A DNA stretch of 64,000 nt from Trichosphaerium sp. ATCC 40318 (taxonomy: Eukaryota; Discosea; Flabellinia; Trichosidae), in assembly GCA_038496445.1 (NCBI GenBank), contig JALMLS010000064.1, positions 558,001 through 622,000 of the forward strand, given 5' to 3'. Within the stretch, counting starts at the first letter, position 1, and each line of letters begins with the position of its first letter. Below are positions 42,463 to 54,512 of the stretch, piece by piece. The notes beneath the pieces are model-generated. The model was not told the origin of the DNA, did no database searches, and saw nothing but the letters and a program-made list of their open reading frames with translations. The translations under genes and the position numbers were made by a program.

Positions 42463-44561
42463 TACTTAAAGTCTGCCTGAGTTAAGGATGAAAGAACAAA
42501 AAAAAATTCCGTACTTTTTGGTCGTACACGACCTCTACTTGCTGTATTTTCTCCTGCTTTTGCTTCTTTGAATTTCTTTTCTGCTGATTTTTGTGCTGCC
42601 ATAGCAACGTCCCCAAATTTTGCCCCGACAGGTTTCGTCTTGGCATCTTGGTTTGGGCTATATTGTGGCGGTTCTGTGTGAAGTGCTGGGCCTTGATTAT
42701 AAAGTCAGTGTACACCGTTACATTTTTTTGTCTTGTGTGCCTTGAGGCTTTGAACCCTCTGTGCCATCGTCCCATCGTGTTACACCAAATTTATCACGGA
42801 TCTGCAAGTATCAATATTAGGATTTGAGGTTGGTTCGTTTTGTTTTGTGAATTAAAAAACCCAATATTCTTCATCTCTATTAAAATATGACTTACTTTAT
42901 TGTTCCTCAATGCAAGTTGCACAGTAAGCATAGATAAATTATTTGCTGTCCAGTAAAGATGAAGAGCCTATAAAGAAAAAAAATCAGTTACCAAAGAAAG
43001 AGCAGGGAGCATAAAACAAGAAAATATGACTTGATTTGCAAGTGAAAAAACCCCTGGATTATTATCCTTCTACGTACAGCAGGAAACCATGACATTGCAA
43101 TACCAGCAAGACCAGCAACAGCTTTAATAAAAATAGGTGTGAGTTTATAAATCTTTTCGTATTATTGCATACCAGGCATAACATATTTTACAGGTGAAGG
43201 TTTCTTCCACGCAGGTTGCATTGATGCAGTTGCCTTTAAATAAAAATGTTATTATCATAGCTATAAAATAATGAAATGCGAAAAATTACGTACTACTACC
43301 ATAGCCATCATTGTAACAGCACTGAGTGCAGGTAGTATAAAAGTTGGATCGGCAATGGAAAGATTATGGAACCACAAAATACCGCCTATAATTTTGTTAA
43401 CATGACTACTTCGAGAGCCGTTTTAGGTACCTTGGTCGAATCCCTCAACTACATTACCCATACCCCTGATAGCAAGAAACATGGGTAATACAAAAATAAC
43501 ATTGGGAAGCCAAATTTTTAATGCCATCTCCTTAAAATCTACACCCTACGAAAAAAACAAGAAATGTAAATAACAAAGAACTTGTTGACATTCTGACTTA
43601 CATTTGCTTTGTTTAGCGCATTAATTTCTTCACGAATTTTGGTACGAGCTTCATTATCCTTTGCTTTCATAACTCTTTTATTTAATGCCTATTGGGATGA
43701 CAACATCAACACAAATAGATATGTAATAAAAACATCAAAAAAAAAAAAAAGAACCAGAGAACGTACAGTCGTTTGTGGATGTATCTTTGCCATCCTTGCT
43801 GAAATATCGGTTTGTTTAATAGTTGATGGTAAAAGAGCAGATCGAAGCTATCACGTGATTAAAAATTAGTTCACGTGGGAGTAAAATAAAGAAACTAATA
43901 GGAAAACGAAAAAAAGAAAAACATACTCCAACTGAACAAATAATTACAATAGCCCAATACGGTAAACCAATCCCCAAGTGCATCTACAAAGTGCATATTA
44001 ATTAACAAAACCCAAAAACACGTTTTCAATAGTATACGCGAAAGAGAGGCGTCACGGTACCATTTCAAGTAGAGATTGTCCTGGAAGTGCGATTATTTCC
44101 CACCAAGCGAATTCACCGCTTATTAATCGATGAAAAGGTACATTATAAGGTGCTAAGTATCAATTAGGATTGTTGAATTAAAGAAAGTTGTTTCTCACCG
44201 TGCTCAACAACAATTTCTGACGTGGTTGCTGTAGTACTCGCTACAAAGTCTGCAAAGGTTGGTGTGGCGTCGACTACGCTTGTTTCAACGCTTGTAACTG
44301 CGTCTGCGCTTAGGCTTGCTTTGTCGATTACTTGGGTGCTGTCTAACGTATCTACTATGCTTGTGGCCACTTCTGGGTCGGTTTTGTCACTACATATTTC
44401 AGGGAAGTGTAAAAAAGAACGCCTACGCACACAGTGGCCGTATTTGTAGATGCGGCACGACTAGACAACAAAACACCTTGATGTGCTGTTCTCAGATTAT
44501 TTCCTATTGTAAATACGCTTATATTGGCTCTTTTACCTAGTATCGGTGAGAAAATGAGCAA
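42463..44561 (-). CDS. oxa1: Mitochondrial inner-membrane insertase OXA1/YidC
   Basis: The start at 44561 encodes a basic, hydroxylated presequence (MLIFSPILGKRANISVF, then LLSSRAAS), typical of mitochondrial import. Downstream exons carry the YidC/Oxa1 core: APYNVPFHRLISGEFAWWEI, LPYWAIVIICSVG, then LNKRVMKAKDNEARTKIREE (matrix loop), LKIWLPNVIFVLPMFLAIRG and MGNVVEGFD, HNLSIADPTFILPALSAV, AVAGLAGIAMSWFPAV, and ALHLYWTANNLSML. The C-terminal tail is lysine-rich, as expected for ribosome binding, and ends ADFK with TAA at 42463. The protein inserts mitochondrially encoded membrane proteins. About ten introns are small, as elsewhere. The start is 161 bases from that of the RabGAP, so the two genes share a promoter region. 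Confidence 0.85.
43850..43859. promoter_or_regulatory. Intronic palindrome ATCACGTGAT
   Basis: A perfect palindrome lies in an intron of OXA1, followed 14 bases later by a second CACGTG at about 43873. Confidence 0.3.
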
Positions 44562-44722
44562 AGATGAGTATTTTTTTTTGTTAACTCACACCGCTTCGTT
44601 TGAGCAACTGAAACTGTGTAACGAGGCGCTAATCTCAGCATTATTGTTGTCTTGCGTCTGTTTTTATTTAATTTCTGTACGGAGTGCCTTAATTGTTTTA
44701 ACAGTTCAGCAGAACGTTTGAG

Positions 44723-47700
44723 ATGTGGACCATACCGAGGGAAACAACCCCAGGGTATCTATGGAAAACGTTAAAATCAAACAAGTACGTCAAACGGTTG
44801 CAAATGGTAGTTGACCACTCAAGGTTTTGCGAAATGCTCGAATACAACAATTCTGGTCTCGTTATGCGCCTCGTTACTACAGTGAGAACTGTAAATCCGT
44901 ATGATTCAAACCCGACGCAATACAGGTATTAAAGTCGCTTTTACATAGCCCGTTATTGATAAGAGCGCTCCAGGATCGTTTTGAAAGCACCACAAAGCAG
45001 ATATTATGTACTAGCAGTTGCGAATCAGCAACACGCCATCGAAGATAGCTGGAAGTATCTAGAGGAAAAAGTACGCGATATTTTGTTATTTTCACATTTC
45101 GCGAACAACCGAAAAGAACTGACGACGTTTAATCAAGCTTATTCCTGCTGCGAGTATGATAGAGGAGCATGACGACGCGATAAACTTTATTAAAACTAAA
45201 ATACACGCAATGTCAACAAATTCCGAGGGCGAAGAGGTACAAAAAAAAATCTCTTTTGTAGTTTTTCTTTTAAACTGCTGTTTTCATTTAACCATTCATG
45301 TGAAAATTACGTTACTTTGAATCAATAGACTGAGTACTGATACTTTTTGAAAAAAAAAAGGGTAAAACATCACGTGTTAGCGAGTTTCATGCGTTATTTG
45401 AGGATATAAAAGGAGAAAAGTTACTTACATGTACGTTTGGTTTTTTGTTCTTTCTATCTCGTTCACGCCTAAATTTCTTGGATGGTATAGATTATGAAGC
45501 TGCTATATGGACAAAAAAGTATATTGCACCTGTTCCTGTTACGATATATATCACAGGTCATTTCATTTGTATTCATCCTAGTGGAAGCCCAAGCAGTAAA
45601 CAAGCTATTAATTTTCGGGTACGTTACTGATGACTTTGCCTTTAATTTACTTTGTTGACATGCCATTAATAGGATATCACTGCGTTAAGGAAAGAAACAG
45701 CACTTGGCGTTATAAATAATGCCATTAAAATCAAAACAAAGGAACAAGAAGTAAGTACTTTTGTTTTTTTCAGGGTTTTCTTTTGTTTCACTTGATTTAT
45801 TCAATGTTAACTTCAAATCAAGCTATGGCTATTATTACTAAGTAGAGACGCGGCATATACACTTTTAGAACGATTATGGTCACAGGTAAAGCTACAAAAG
45901 TGGCATTAAACTTTATTTTTCTTCTATTTCTTCTATTACTTTACAGCTCTAACTTTCGTCTTGATAGACGCTAAAGCGGTGGCACCATACACTAAGTGAC
46001 GCTAATTGGATCGAAGAAGTAAAACAGGATTTAGATCCTCAGTCAAAAGCACATATTGATCAACAACGTAATGCTAATTAGCATTTGGTTGAAAGTTTTG
46101 TTAATCTCATACTAGGACTAAATACTGAGTTGTGCAAAACGTTTAGAATTCCTCCTTCTGCACAGCTCCTGAAGCAATATTGGTGTTCTCTATATCGTCT
46201 AAAGCATATAGTGGGAATGATATACTTTTTTGATGGGTTTTTGTGCTATACTTCATCACCTACGCTTGCTTCAAAGGATGTCAAGTGAGTTTGTTTTTCG
46301 AAAAAAACTTGCTTAGTTTTCTCGCTTTAATGAACTCCTTGTTTAGGTTTGCTATTGCTTGGCATCATATAACAAGCGTACAGAAGAAGAGTATGATACT
46401 TGGCATAGTTCAGAACGCTATTACTATAAGGACAGATACACACAATGAAATCTTTTTGGCTTTTGTTCAGAATAGAGATGAGATTTATGATGATATTGTA
46501 ACAACTTGGAAAGCAAGGACACAATACTGGCAAAAGAAAACAGCTGGTCAAAAGTAGGTGTTTTGTTGTAATTTGGGGTTAATGGGGTGCTTAGGATAGA
46601 AGGCAATCAGTCTGCCTGGACTAAAGAACAAAGTCTTTACGAAGACGTGTCATTTAAGGACGACGAGGTAAAAAAAATTGATTGATTTTGTAAAAAAGAA
46701 AAAGACTAAATTTTTTGAAGCATCGACGGTTACTACAATGGTCGAGTTATTTTAAAAAGAACGGACAACCACCAAATCATTTATGGACACCTGAATTCGC
46801 AACATTAGTTGGTATGGGTATACCTAATATATACAGAGGTACAATACATTGACTTTGTTTTTCTACCAATATTAATGATGTCACGTGTGTGAATAGGCAC
46901 TATATGGCAGCTAATAAGTGGGTCTCTACGTAAACTAGAACAACGTCCAGGGTATTACATAGAATGCTTGCAAAAACCAATACCAGAGGAAACAACAGAC
47001 GAAATTGAAAAAGTTAGTTTTTAAGTGCACTACTAATTGTCTCAAACTTTTAATTAGGACGTCCGACGTGCTCTTCCTGATCATCCTCATTACACAACAG
47101 ATGAAGCAATAGCTTCATTAAGAAGGGTGTTACATGCATATGCCGTAAGAAACCCAAGCATTGGTTACTGTCAAGTAAGATCTAAAATCAAAGAAAAAAA
47201 GCCTTCCTTTATGTTAATTTTCTTTTTAAGGCAATGAACATTGTTGCTGCACTTTTACTTCTATATTGTAATGAAGAAGAAGCCTTTTGGCTTCTCACAA
47301 CGCTATGTGAAGATATAGCACCTGATTACTATGGAAAAGAGCTATTAGGTTCCATTGTAGACCAACAGCTGTTTGCGAAACTTGTTGATAAATATTTACC
47401 AACTGTCAGTAATCATTTCACAGAGGTATGTATTTAATCTTCATCGTTTTGGAAACCACAAAGGTTACATTGTATTGACAACTGTAGTTGGGTTTATCTG
47501 TTGAATTATTGAGTTTACAATGGTTCATGTTGTTTTTTATTGGTACAATGCCTTGGCGTGTTGCTCTAAGGATAATGGACCTCGTGTTCCTTAATGGAAC
47601 AGATATTTTATTTCAGATGGGTTTAACATTATTGTATATACTTCGGGTTCGTACTAAACTTAAGTTGTTACTCAAATTTTAACGTTACTAACAATGCTGT

Positions 47701-48873
47701 CAAGGATGATTTACTCCTTGCTGATGACCCAGCTGTAGTACCTTCTACAATTAAACAGAACGCCAAGCTAAGAGAAGAAGATGTCTTCAGGGTATGACAA
47801 TATTCTTTTTTTTTCCTTCAAAAATGATACGCTTCTTGCTCATGTTTCTCTTTAGATTGCTATGGAGAGATACACATTATCTTCTGTAAAAATTGCTCAG
47901 TACAGGAACGAAGAAAAGGTGGAGCAATTAGCGCGCCTCCAAAGTACCACTAGGCCTGATTTTACAGCTATAAAAAAGAGATGCAACGACTTGGGTACAC
48001 GTGCTTACGCAAATAAACCAGTTTGTCTAACTATTTTTTTGAAGTGTCTCAAGAAGAACTTGAAAGCATGTACACAAAATTTGAAGGTCTAGCTGGTGGT
48101 TCTAATATAAAAGGTTTTGCAATCAATGCGGAGAGCTTTGAGCAACTTGGTATTGAATTAAAAAAATATGACTTTAATGGTTTCTTACTTTTTTCTTCTT
48201 TAGCTAGTTACTATGTGCCTGGTGTAACTCACCCTGAAATTGATTCACATGAGTTCATTGATAGAGTTTTTAGGGTATGATATATTCTATTTTATTAACA
48301 TAGACTTTCACTAACACTTTGTTCTGTAGACTGTAGATAGTTCAAATCAACAACAAATAAGTTTCGAAGAATTTGTTGCTTGTATTACAATTTTAAAGCA
48401 TGGCTCTGCTGAGATGAAGCTTAACTGTGCGTAATAGGTTTATTGTTAAGAACTCAGATACTTATGTTTATTTTATAGTATTTCTTACACTGTACTTTGA
48501 ACGTGGTGAAAAGATAACAGAAGCAGAATTCGCTTTACTTCTACATAAAATGTATAGGTAACAACTTTCTGAACAACCTTGATGTTTATGTTACAACCTA
48601 ACCTACTCAAACTTTAGAGTTACAATGGCAAGACATATTGACCATATCACAAACATGAAGAAGATAAGAGTAAGTTCTTTGCGGCTTTTTTTTGACTTTT
48701 TTGTGAACTTGGTTTTTTTTGACGATCTGAAGGTGTTTGCGTTCAACATTTTCGAAAACAAAGACAGTATGAGTATGGAGGAACTCCATGAGAAGTTACT
48801 TAAACAGAGTAATATAGTGTCGCTATGGAATTCACTTGTAGTCACAGATCCAGATACAGCACCGTCAGAATAG
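44723..48873 (+). CDS. TBC1D8/9-like RabGAP with GRAM, TBC and EF-hand domains
   Basis: The start [19 protein letters not shown] matches the MW-P-E opening of TBC1D9-type proteins. Exons at about 44960-45170 give the first GRAM-like region ([20 protein letters not shown]). A second GRAM follows at about 45460-45620 ([16 protein letters not shown]). The TBC domain spans about 46790-47700: [30 protein letters not shown] with the catalytic Arg of the IxxDxxR motif, then [18 protein letters not shown] with the YxQ Gln finger, and [22 protein letters not shown]-hand-like motifs follow ([33 protein letters not shown]). TAG is at 48871-48873. Both catalytic fingers are present, so it should be an active RabGAP, with lipid binding through GRAM and possible calcium control. 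Exons in the first 1 kb are less certain. Confidence 0.85.
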
Positions 48874-49318
48874 TAACTTTTAAAAAAAAACAAACCAATA
48901 AATTATTTGTAAAATGTTTCCACGTCGTTGTACCTCTGTTGTGTGGGTATTAAATAGATATACCTCACAACCATTGGTAGCTATCGATTTGAATGTACAG
49001 ACTTGCAGTGGGTACGAACCTTGTTTGTCAATTACTACCTGCTCCTATGACATCTCATTGGCATCCTTAGAAGGCAGCCGTGGTAGATTGTTGAGATATA
49101 GAATGACAACATTCTTATATCAAAGTATTGTTTTATTCGAATCAACCCTAGCTCTCTACATTTTTGAATAATGTTCAATTTAAAGATATTTTGTCCATAT
49201 CACTTTCAAGGGAGAGTTCCTTGATGAAGGGCATATACTTGAGTTTGCGAAATGGAGACCCCTCCAAAAACTGTTCGACAGCCTCCCAAGATTGGTTTTC
49301 TCTGCGTTCATACCAGAA
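48874..49318. other. Convergent intergenic region
   Basis: The 3' ends of the RabGAP and TcmP-like genes face each other here. AATAAA at about 48899 is a plausible RabGAP poly(A) signal. An 85-codon frame at 48914-49171 has no recognisable features and lies in the 3' flank; I do not call it a gene. Confidence 0.4.
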
Positions 49319-50526
49319 CTAGTGTACTTGTAAATATGGTTCAATCACCACCTGAATTACCTTTCTTATTGCCTCTTTTGCGAAATCTCTTTCCATTGCA
49401 GTTTGCTCCTTCATGTTTGGCTTAGGTACGTCGCCAGGCTCAAATAGTCGTTCGTTAAATTTGATGCAATTGTTGACAAAACCAGTTGCATGTTTCCACA
49501 TACATCTTTTCATTTCCTTTAATCCCTGCGTGTGAAGTATTAGAAATATGTTTATAAAGAAAACATGAAATCACCTTTAGATGTTTGGTGATAAAAACAA
49601 GATGATAGCGCAAGTTGTTGCCTTTGTCAATGATGGCGAATTTGGTAGTGAAAATCGGAAGAAAACAATCTTCTTTTACTCTCTTCAAAAATATCTCTGC
49701 CAACTTATTAATGCGCTCTTTTGGAGTTTGCTCATCTAGGTATTCATCCAGGAAAGGTAGTTTCTCTGGGGCCGTTTCGGGGTTTCGGTACAGTAGTCTC
49801 ACTAAGGATTGTTTCTAGGGTTGTTATTTTGGACCAAGAAAAGTTGGTATCACATTTACCTTATTTTCCTCTTTGCGGAATCTATTTATGAATCCAGACA
49901 TAAGGTTGATAAGAACATCTGAGCTCTTGTGACTTTCCAAAATTTTGCAAACGAGGTCCATTGAAATTTGCGACCATCCAAATGGATCCAAGAAAACAAA
50001 ACGGGGAAGGTCTTCCAACTTTTTGTGATTAACCAGAGTAGCAACTTTGTCTTCACAAGTTCCTTGAATTAATTTGACCTACGTATGTTATTTGTTAGTC
50101 AATCAATACTATACGAATACGTACTTGAATATTTATTGTATGATCTTTTTTGTTGGGCTTGCTTTCTAACTTCCAAGTGCGCGGTTTGCCATTCGAAGTA
50201 TCACTCTTGGCCGGCGCTGCCTTTCGTAGCACAGTTTCAAGCTTCGTAATTACCTTGCTGTCCTTCTCAATCAGAAAAAAGAGAATAGTGTCAATGTTGG
50301 TATAAAATTTATTCTGTTGAGCGACGTTAACGGCTTCAACAGCAGCGCCTGGAATTATTATGTTGTTGTACTCGAATTCGCCTGCACCAGCGAACCCATC
50401 AATATATATGACTCCTTTAGAATAGCTACCGAGGATAGGGAAAAAAGCGCCACAGTAGTCACGAATAATATGACCCTTAACTATTTGTCGTATTTTTACG
50501 CTACGGTTGTCTTTCTTTTCGGCCAT
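49319..50526 (-). CDS. TcmP-like (three-Cys-motif partner) protein, bacterial family, spliced
   Basis: Four exons (50526-50125, 50078-49860, 49814-49575 and 49525-49319) join in phase into 355 residues, the usual length of TcmP proteins. Matching motifs are the N-terminal helix KIRQIVKGHIIRDYCGAFFP, YIDGFAGAGEF followed by PGAAVEAVNVAQ, FFLIEKDSKVITKLETVLR, FVFLDPFGWSQISMDLVCKI, and VLINLMSGFINRF. TcmP is a largely prokaryotic family of Rossmann-type, methyltransferase-like proteins, encoded next to a three-Cys-motif partner in bacteria. Here all three introns have the local style (GTACGT, GTAAAT and GTGATT donors), so the gene is resident, not contamination. I see no three-Cys partner nearby. 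Function in eukaryotes is unknown to me; nucleic-acid modification is a guess from the fold. Confidence 0.75.
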
Positions 50527-50947
50527 TTGTAAATTATGAATATTAAGGACCTGTAGCGAGGAACTGAACGCGTGTTGACAATTACTTTTCTGTTAACGGC
50601 AAAATCAGTGAAATTGATTAGAGCCTTGATTGACTAAAAAATGTGCTTAGACCTATGCGCAGTATGGTTTTGCGCTACTGTTCGGCAACGTTGAATTGAA
50701 CTTGAATAGAGCACGATTGGCTAAACAATGCTGTTTTCTGTAAAAATGTTGTACAAAAGGCTTCCAATAACAACAGATTTCTAAGAAATAACAGGCACCT
50801 AATTTTGCGAACTGAGCGCAAACCTGGCCATTCACGTTGCATTACCGTTTACAAAACTTCAATCATAGCTCCTTTATTTTCTATTGCGTACCATTCGAAC
50901 TACGTTTTTTGTCCAGAAAAACAAATTGGAATATGTTAAGGTATTCA
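50527..50947. other. Intergenic, no gene seen
   Basis: These 420 bases lie between the TcmP-like start and the 3' end of the intronless F-box/LRR gene. A 60-codon frame at 50653-50835 (minus) is cysteine- and aromatic-rich but has no supporting signal. Confidence 0.35.
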
Positions 50948-52096
50948 TTAGAGGTAAGGTATACCTATGCGATACTGACCCAAAGAGTATTCAATAAGAT
51001 AGTCCAGGTAATCAACACAACGAGCATGTAAACAACCGTCAGCAGTCTCATAATGCTCCCTATGAGGAGGGATGCATTTTTCAACAGCATAAAGGTTTTT
51101 CAATGATAGAATAGCTTCATCTGTAATTTGGTCACAGTTTTTAAGACCAATTGTATGAACACCTGATAATGCTTTGACACCTTCATCTGTCACTGAGGTA
51201 CTATCAAGATTAATAGCGTAGACACCTGCAAGTACTTTAATACCTTCATCTGTCACTGAAGTATGAGCAAGATCAATAGCATGCACACCTGTGAGTGCTT
51301 TAATACCTTCATCTGTCACTGCAGTATCACCAAGGTGAATAGTGTGAACGCCCTTTAACCATTTTATACCTTCATCTGTAACTGATGTAGTTTTAAGAAA
51401 TACAATATGAGCACCTGTTAATGCTTTGATACCTTCATCTGTCACTGCAGTTCTATCAAGATAAATAGTATGAACTCCTTCCAGTTCTTTTACGCCCTCA
51501 TCTGTCACAGGAGTGTCAGTGAGATTAATAGTATGAACACCCTTTAATGACTTGATACCTTCATCAGTAATATTCATACAATTGCTTAGGTCAATAGTAT
51601 GAACTCCTGCAAGTGCTTTGAGTCCGTTATCTGTCACCAATGTGTATGTAAGATCAATTTTATGTACACCTTTCAATGCCTTGATACCTTCATCTGTGAT
51701 TGAAGTACAACGATAAAGACAAATAGAATGTACTCCTGCAAGTGATTTCAGATCACGATCATTGATAACTCCAGATACACGATATAGCTTTGGGTTTCTT
51801 TTGAAAGAAGTATCAATGTATCTACAGCCAGATAACAATGAATACAAAGTATTATTTTGAACATTCATAACAATGACACTGTTGTTCATGATACCATTGT
51901 ACTGTCTGATCTTTAGAATATCTGGAATATCATAAATGTACACTCTTTGATATCCAACAATGTCATGGATGATATCAGCCATCAAACGACATGATTGAGC
52001 AACAGCGAATCTTGATTTCGCTTCTGTATGACTTAGAATTGTTGATATCACTTCTGGTGGGAAATTGATGATATTAACTACCTTGTGTGGACTCAA
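50948..52096 (-). CDS. Intronless F-box/leucine-rich-repeat protein, giant-virus-like repeat family
   Basis: A single frame of 382 residues. The N-terminus has an F-box (IINFPPEVISTILSHTEAKS, then FAVAQSCRLMADII). From about residue 115 there are ten units of 21-23 residues such as GVHTIDLSNCMNITDEGIKS and GVHTIYLDRTAVTDEGIKAL, closely related to those at 10549-11520. Units alternate between a Cys type (SNC, ITDEG) and a shorter Thr type (RTA, VTDEG). The regularity at DNA level (63-69-bp units) shows recent tandem duplication. No introns interrupt it. It should act as a target-binding adaptor for a cullin ubiquitin ligase, in the cell or formerly in a virus. Origin by transfer from a giant virus is inference; a retro-copied cellular family is the alternative. 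Confidence 0.77.
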   Translation of the reverse strand: MSPHKVVNIINFPPEVISTILSHTEAKSRFAVAQSCRLMADIIHDIVGYQRVYIYDIPDILKIRQYNGIMNNSVIVMNVQNNTLYSLLSGCRYIDTSFKRNPKLYRVSGVINDRDLKSLAGVHSICLYRCTSITDEGIKALKGVHKIDLTYTLVTDNGLKALAGVHTIDLSNCMNITDEGIKSLKGVHTINLTDTPVTDEGVKELEGVHTIYLDRTAVTDEGIKALTGAHIVFLKTTSVTDEGIKWLKGVHTIHLGDTAVTDEGIKALTGVHAIDLAHTSVTDEGIKVLAGVYAINLDSTSVTDEGVKALSGVHTIGLKNCDQITDEAILSLKNLYAVEKCIPPHREHYETADGCLHARCVDYLDYLIEYSLGQYRIGIPYL

Positions 52097-52136
52097 CTCT
52101 GTCCTGTGTTATTGTTAATAAACATATCTTTGTACT

Positions 52137-52451
52137 TTATTGGACGTACTTTCTCATTTGCTTGTGTTTTGGAACCGATATGTCCTCAGGTTGCGTCATG
52201 GGCTTGTTGGATGACTCTACTGCAATAGAATCCATTGTGGGCTGTTTCGCCAAGATAGAGCCTGTTCCAGTACTTTTGAAGAGGTATTGGTCGAGTTGTT
52301 GTAAAAGGGTCTTGTTTGCAACGTTTAAGATATTTTTCAGTTGATCTATGAACACTTGGCGTTGTTTTGTACTTATTCTACTGAACTCTTCTCTGTGGCT
52401 GTTACGATAGTATGTGACTGCTTGCTCGACTGAAACACCTGGTAGATTCAT
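52137..52451 (-). CDS. Small helical protein, unrecognised
   Basis: A single frame of 104 residues starting MNLPGVSVEQAVTYYRNSHR, with an amphipathic middle (QRQVFIDQLKNILNVANKTL, LLQQLDQYLF) and a polar, Ser/Pro/Lys-rich tail. Codon use and helix periodicity look coding. It resembles small subunits of transcription or kinetochore complexes in general character, but there is no signature. It lies 40 bases upstream of the F-box/LRR gene on the same strand and 150 bases downstream of the PRUNE/PPX1 stop. Confidence 0.5.
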   Translation of the reverse strand: MNLPGVSVEQAVTYYRNSHREEFSRISTKQRQVFIDQLKNILNVANKTLLQQLDQYLFKSTGTGSILAKQPTMDSIAVESSNKPMTQPEDISVPKHKQMRKYVQ

Positions 52452-52600
52452 TGTTTAAAGCGTTTGGTTGCTAAAAAGACGCACCACAAAAGTCAAGTTT
52501 CACTGTTAAGTTCGTGAGTTAGTATATCAGATCTCTTTCAAACGCTCGTAAAGTACACATTTGTGAAAGCGTAGTAACAGGAATAGGTGTCAAAGAATGG

Positions 52601-54432
52601 CTAAGCGGGGTTCATATACAGTACACATACAGTACACTCAGGATTTTTAGTAACTTCATAAATGTTTAATATAGTTTTTGTTATCTTGAGCCGTATATTT
52701 CTACCATCGCTGTTGCCAGGCACATAACCCTTTAGGATTATTTTCTTAACTGGAAGAGGAGCAAGGAAATGAGGATTTGTACATAGAACACCTCTTATAA
52801 TTTTCCTTGGCTAAAACCCTTACTTAAAGTTTGATTTGGAACGAAAAAAAGAAACATATGCTTGCAAGTGGTTCATTGACAAAGAATTAAAGTTTACTGC
52901 CGTAAATGCCATGCATTAGAGGTTGAACCTAGAAGACATGTTAGAGTTCTAGTATACCATTTGTTCTCTTTAGTATACATACCTTTTTCCTGCTACATTT
53001 GATATTTGTCTGATTAAAGAACTTGAACAATGGAGCCTTGTACGATGCCGAAACATCTGATGAGTACTTTTCAAGTCCAAGCTCTGATTGTTCCAGAGGA
53101 ACCAAGTCATCTCCAAGCTCTTTCTTTGGTGCATATATGATAAGCTGACGTGTGAATTTACCATCCTTATCAGAGAATGCGTGCATTACTACAAGAATAT
53201 CACAAGTCTTCAGTAACCGATGCGCCTAGAAAATAATATTAGACAGAAAAGTTTTGAGACGAAAGTCTTGGTTTTTTTTCTCTGTTTACCTCCAAGTCAG
53301 AAACAAGGTCACTTGTTGTTTTGATAAAGTCATCTATAGGTAATAATACAGAGCTTATACCATATCTAACGTTTCCTTGTGACCATTGTTTAAAATCTTT
53401 ACGTAGTAGATCTTTACAGGATAATCCTGTTGAGTCAAATTTTGCTTTTTGAATTTGTGCAAATAATTCTTCCTGATTAATTGAAGAACCTTTCAACCAT
53501 CAGTACATCAAATGAAAGAGTTCTAATCGAATACCTTTCATTAAATCTGTAGCTACAGCAATATCCTTATCCTTCACACGTCCCATCTTTGGGTCAAGGT
53601 TTGCTGTATCAAGTAGAATTGTTCCAAGAAGAAGTGTACGCAAAGGCTCTGTAATCTTGATCTGTCCTGCCTTTTCAGCTTCTAGAATGTGGCCTAGAAT
53701 ATCGTCAAACACGTGACGTTTTATGGCGACTTCTTACTAGCAACAAGGGTCGATGCAGATCCAACCATTTCAATCAGTTTCTTACACCTGTTTAAAAACA
53801 ATCATTAACAAAAAATCATCCATTGTTGGACTTTCTTACTCAGTAAACTGCTTCAAATCTTCGTGGTGATCAATGATTTCGGTTACACAAGGTGCTAGTA
53901 ACGCTATTAGAACTATTGGTAATCATTTTAAGCGTACCGAGTCGAGTATAATCTCCGTCAAGGGCGTTATGGTCTACAAGGATGATTGACAGTTTTTTTT
54001 CATTCGCTAGACGCTCTAAATCCTGCCAATATGTTATTGAGAATCGTTAGAAAATGTTTTTACCGATGTTGGTACACTATCTCTGAAGATAAGGTCTTTT
54101 GGAGCTAAACCGATCTTATTGAAGAGAAATTTAGCTTCTGTGCGTAAAGGGAAGTCTTTTTGAACGATTGGAATGAGAGGAAGTGTTAAATCAGTCCTAC
54201 AATGAGTTGACATCCACTAATTTTAGTTTCGCGTACTCGCTTTGAGTCTGTGAGCGAAGGTACGCCAAAGTAACACTAGATACCATAGTATCCAAATCAC
54301 AAGCCTCAAACAATTAAAACAAAGTTATGACAGCCCTAGTACCTCATTTCCCTTTACTACAGTGATTTTTGAGAAGCTACCAGCTTTATACTTTTTTAAT
54401 GCGTTATTCAAGAAGCTAGTAAGTGCAGACAT
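52601..54432 (-). CDS. PRUNE/PPX1-type exopolyphosphatase (DHH superfamily)
   Basis: About nine exons from ATG at 54432. Motifs in order are VVKGNEACDLDTMVSS (metal site I), RSQTQSE, PLIPIVQKDFPLRTEA, SIILVDHNALDGDYT, TEIIDHHEDLKQF (the DHH motif), STLVASK and LLGTILLDTANLDPKMG. The DHHA2 part follows: RKDFKQWSQGNVRYGISSVL, HRLLKTCDILVVMHAFSDKD, FFNQTNIKCSRKK and PRKIIRGVLCTNPHFLAP, ending in TAG at 52601. The enzymes release phosphate from short-chain polyphosphate or nucleotides in the cytosol using Mn/Mg. All metal-binding motifs seem intact, so activity is expected. Length of about 400 residues suits the family. Yeast PPX1 and animal PRUNE are equally close by eye. Confidence 0.83.
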
Positions 54433-54512
54433 GGTGTTAACTCTTTAACGACAAAACAAACAAAAAAGAACCGTTACGATTAAAACGCGAAAAGGTCAGA
54501 CTTTTTTTATTC

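Noticed and set aside
44554-44721. Short plus-strand frame starting MSKDEYFF between OXA1 and the RabGAP
   Set aside because: It occupies the shared promoter, has no downstream splice partner, and the RabGAP start MWTIPRE at 44723 matches its family.
48914-49171. 85-codon plus-strand frame in the RabGAP/TcmP spacer
   Set aside because: It has no recognised motif, lies in the 3' flank of two convergent genes and lacks splice or composition support.
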